From: Bermanella sp044597725
GTDB lineage: Bacteria; Pseudomonadota; Gammaproteobacteria; Pseudomonadales; Oceanobacteraceae
DNA: 64,000 bases
NCBI RefSeq assembly: GCF_044597725.1
Contig: NZ_CP139003.1
Location: forward strand, 682,001 to 746,000
Direction: 5' to 3'
How positions within the stretch are numbered: position 1 is the stretch's first letter; each line of letters starts with the position of its first letter. A model generated the notes under the pieces. The model was given only the letters and a program-made list of their open reading frames with translations. It ran no database searches and was not told the origin of the DNA. The position numbers were made by a program, and so were the translations under genes. Below are positions 63,921-64,000 of this stretch, piece after piece.

Positions 63921-64000
63921 GTGAGCATATCCCGTACATGGCGCGAGCCATACAATTAGCCAAGCAAGGGCTATATACCACCGACCCTAACCCAAGAGTG
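63917..64000 (+). CDS. ribD: Riboflavin biosynthesis protein RibD, first 28 codons (cut by window edge)
   Basis: Bifunctional deaminase/reductase of riboflavin synthesis. Visible residues MSEHIPYMARAIQLAKQGLY followed by TTDPNPRV match the RibD deaminase N-terminus (the MxRAxxLAxxG and PNPxVG motifs). nrdR-ribD is a standard gammaproteobacterial order. Confidence 0.9.
   Translation, partial: MSEHIPYMARAIQLAKQGLYTTDPNPRV

Overview
The window is about 64 kb of chromosome from a Gram-negative, respiring gammaproteobacterium. The gene orders ponA/pilMNOPQ/aroKB/damX/gltBD/hemE and nudF-yqiB-cpdA / tolC / yqiA-parE / parC are typical of that class. Type IV pilus genes, LPS heptose and Kdo genes, an NhaD-type Na+/H+ antiporter and a caa3-type oxidase fit a marine relative of the Oceanospirillales or pseudomonads. 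The species cannot be fixed from this sequence alone. No rRNA, tRNA, CRISPR array, prophage or transposase gene was seen.

Layout. 1-9.1 kb: ponA (5' part, minus strand) diverges from a tight pilMNOPQ-aroK-aroB-damX-like run. 9.1-20.7 kb: gltB-gltD, a lipoprotein with a VWA-like segment, hemE, nhaD and radA. 20.7-27.2 kb: a small PilZ protein and ettA on the minus strand, then a 1406-residue PAS/GGDEF/EAL protein. 27.2-27.95 kb: gene-free DNA made of three related ~215-240 bp repeat units, the third bounded by 34-bp inverted repeats. 28-38.2 kb: glyA, an AGCS amino-acid symporter, and an eight-gene co-directional run: D-glutamate cyclase N-domain protein (DUF1445), pxpA, pxpB, pxpC, D-glutamate cyclase C-domain protein (DUF4392), a LysR regulator, D-amino-acid transaminase and alanine racemase. 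38.2-42.1 kb: envelope genes (LpxL-type acyltransferase, hldE, waaA). 42.1-53.6 kb: cpdA, yqiB, nudF, tolC, a solute-binding protein, yqiA, parE, a small lipoprotein, a class I amidotransferase/amidoligase pair, and parC. 53.6-61.8 kb: a DUF3060-like lipoprotein and the cytochrome oxidase cluster (coxB with a fused cytochrome c domain, coxA, ctaG, coxC, DUF2909, SURF1, a small thioredoxin/SCO-like protein, ctaA, ctaB). 61.8-64 kb: a heptanucleotide tandem repeat, a Yip1-family membrane protein, a YcgR-like PilZ protein, nrdR and the start of ribD.

How the genes work together. The most coherent accessory system is the 31.2-38.2 kb run. Transaminase, racemase, both halves of a D-glutamate cyclase and all three 5-oxoprolinase subunits could link D-alanine and D-glutamate (possibly from peptidoglycan turnover) to L-glutamate and pyruvate through 5-oxoproline, with LysR control and a divergent amino-acid symporter. 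The two cyclase domains, fused in animal DGLUCY, are separate here and bracket pxpABC. Other points of interest are the structured repeat cluster at 27.2-27.9 kb, the amidoligase/GATase pair between parE and parC, and a CxxxC thioredoxin-like protein in the oxidase cluster where no ordinary SCO gene is seen. Two PilZ proteins, a GGDEF/EAL protein and a pilus base operon suggest c-di-GMP control of surface behaviour, but that link is inference.
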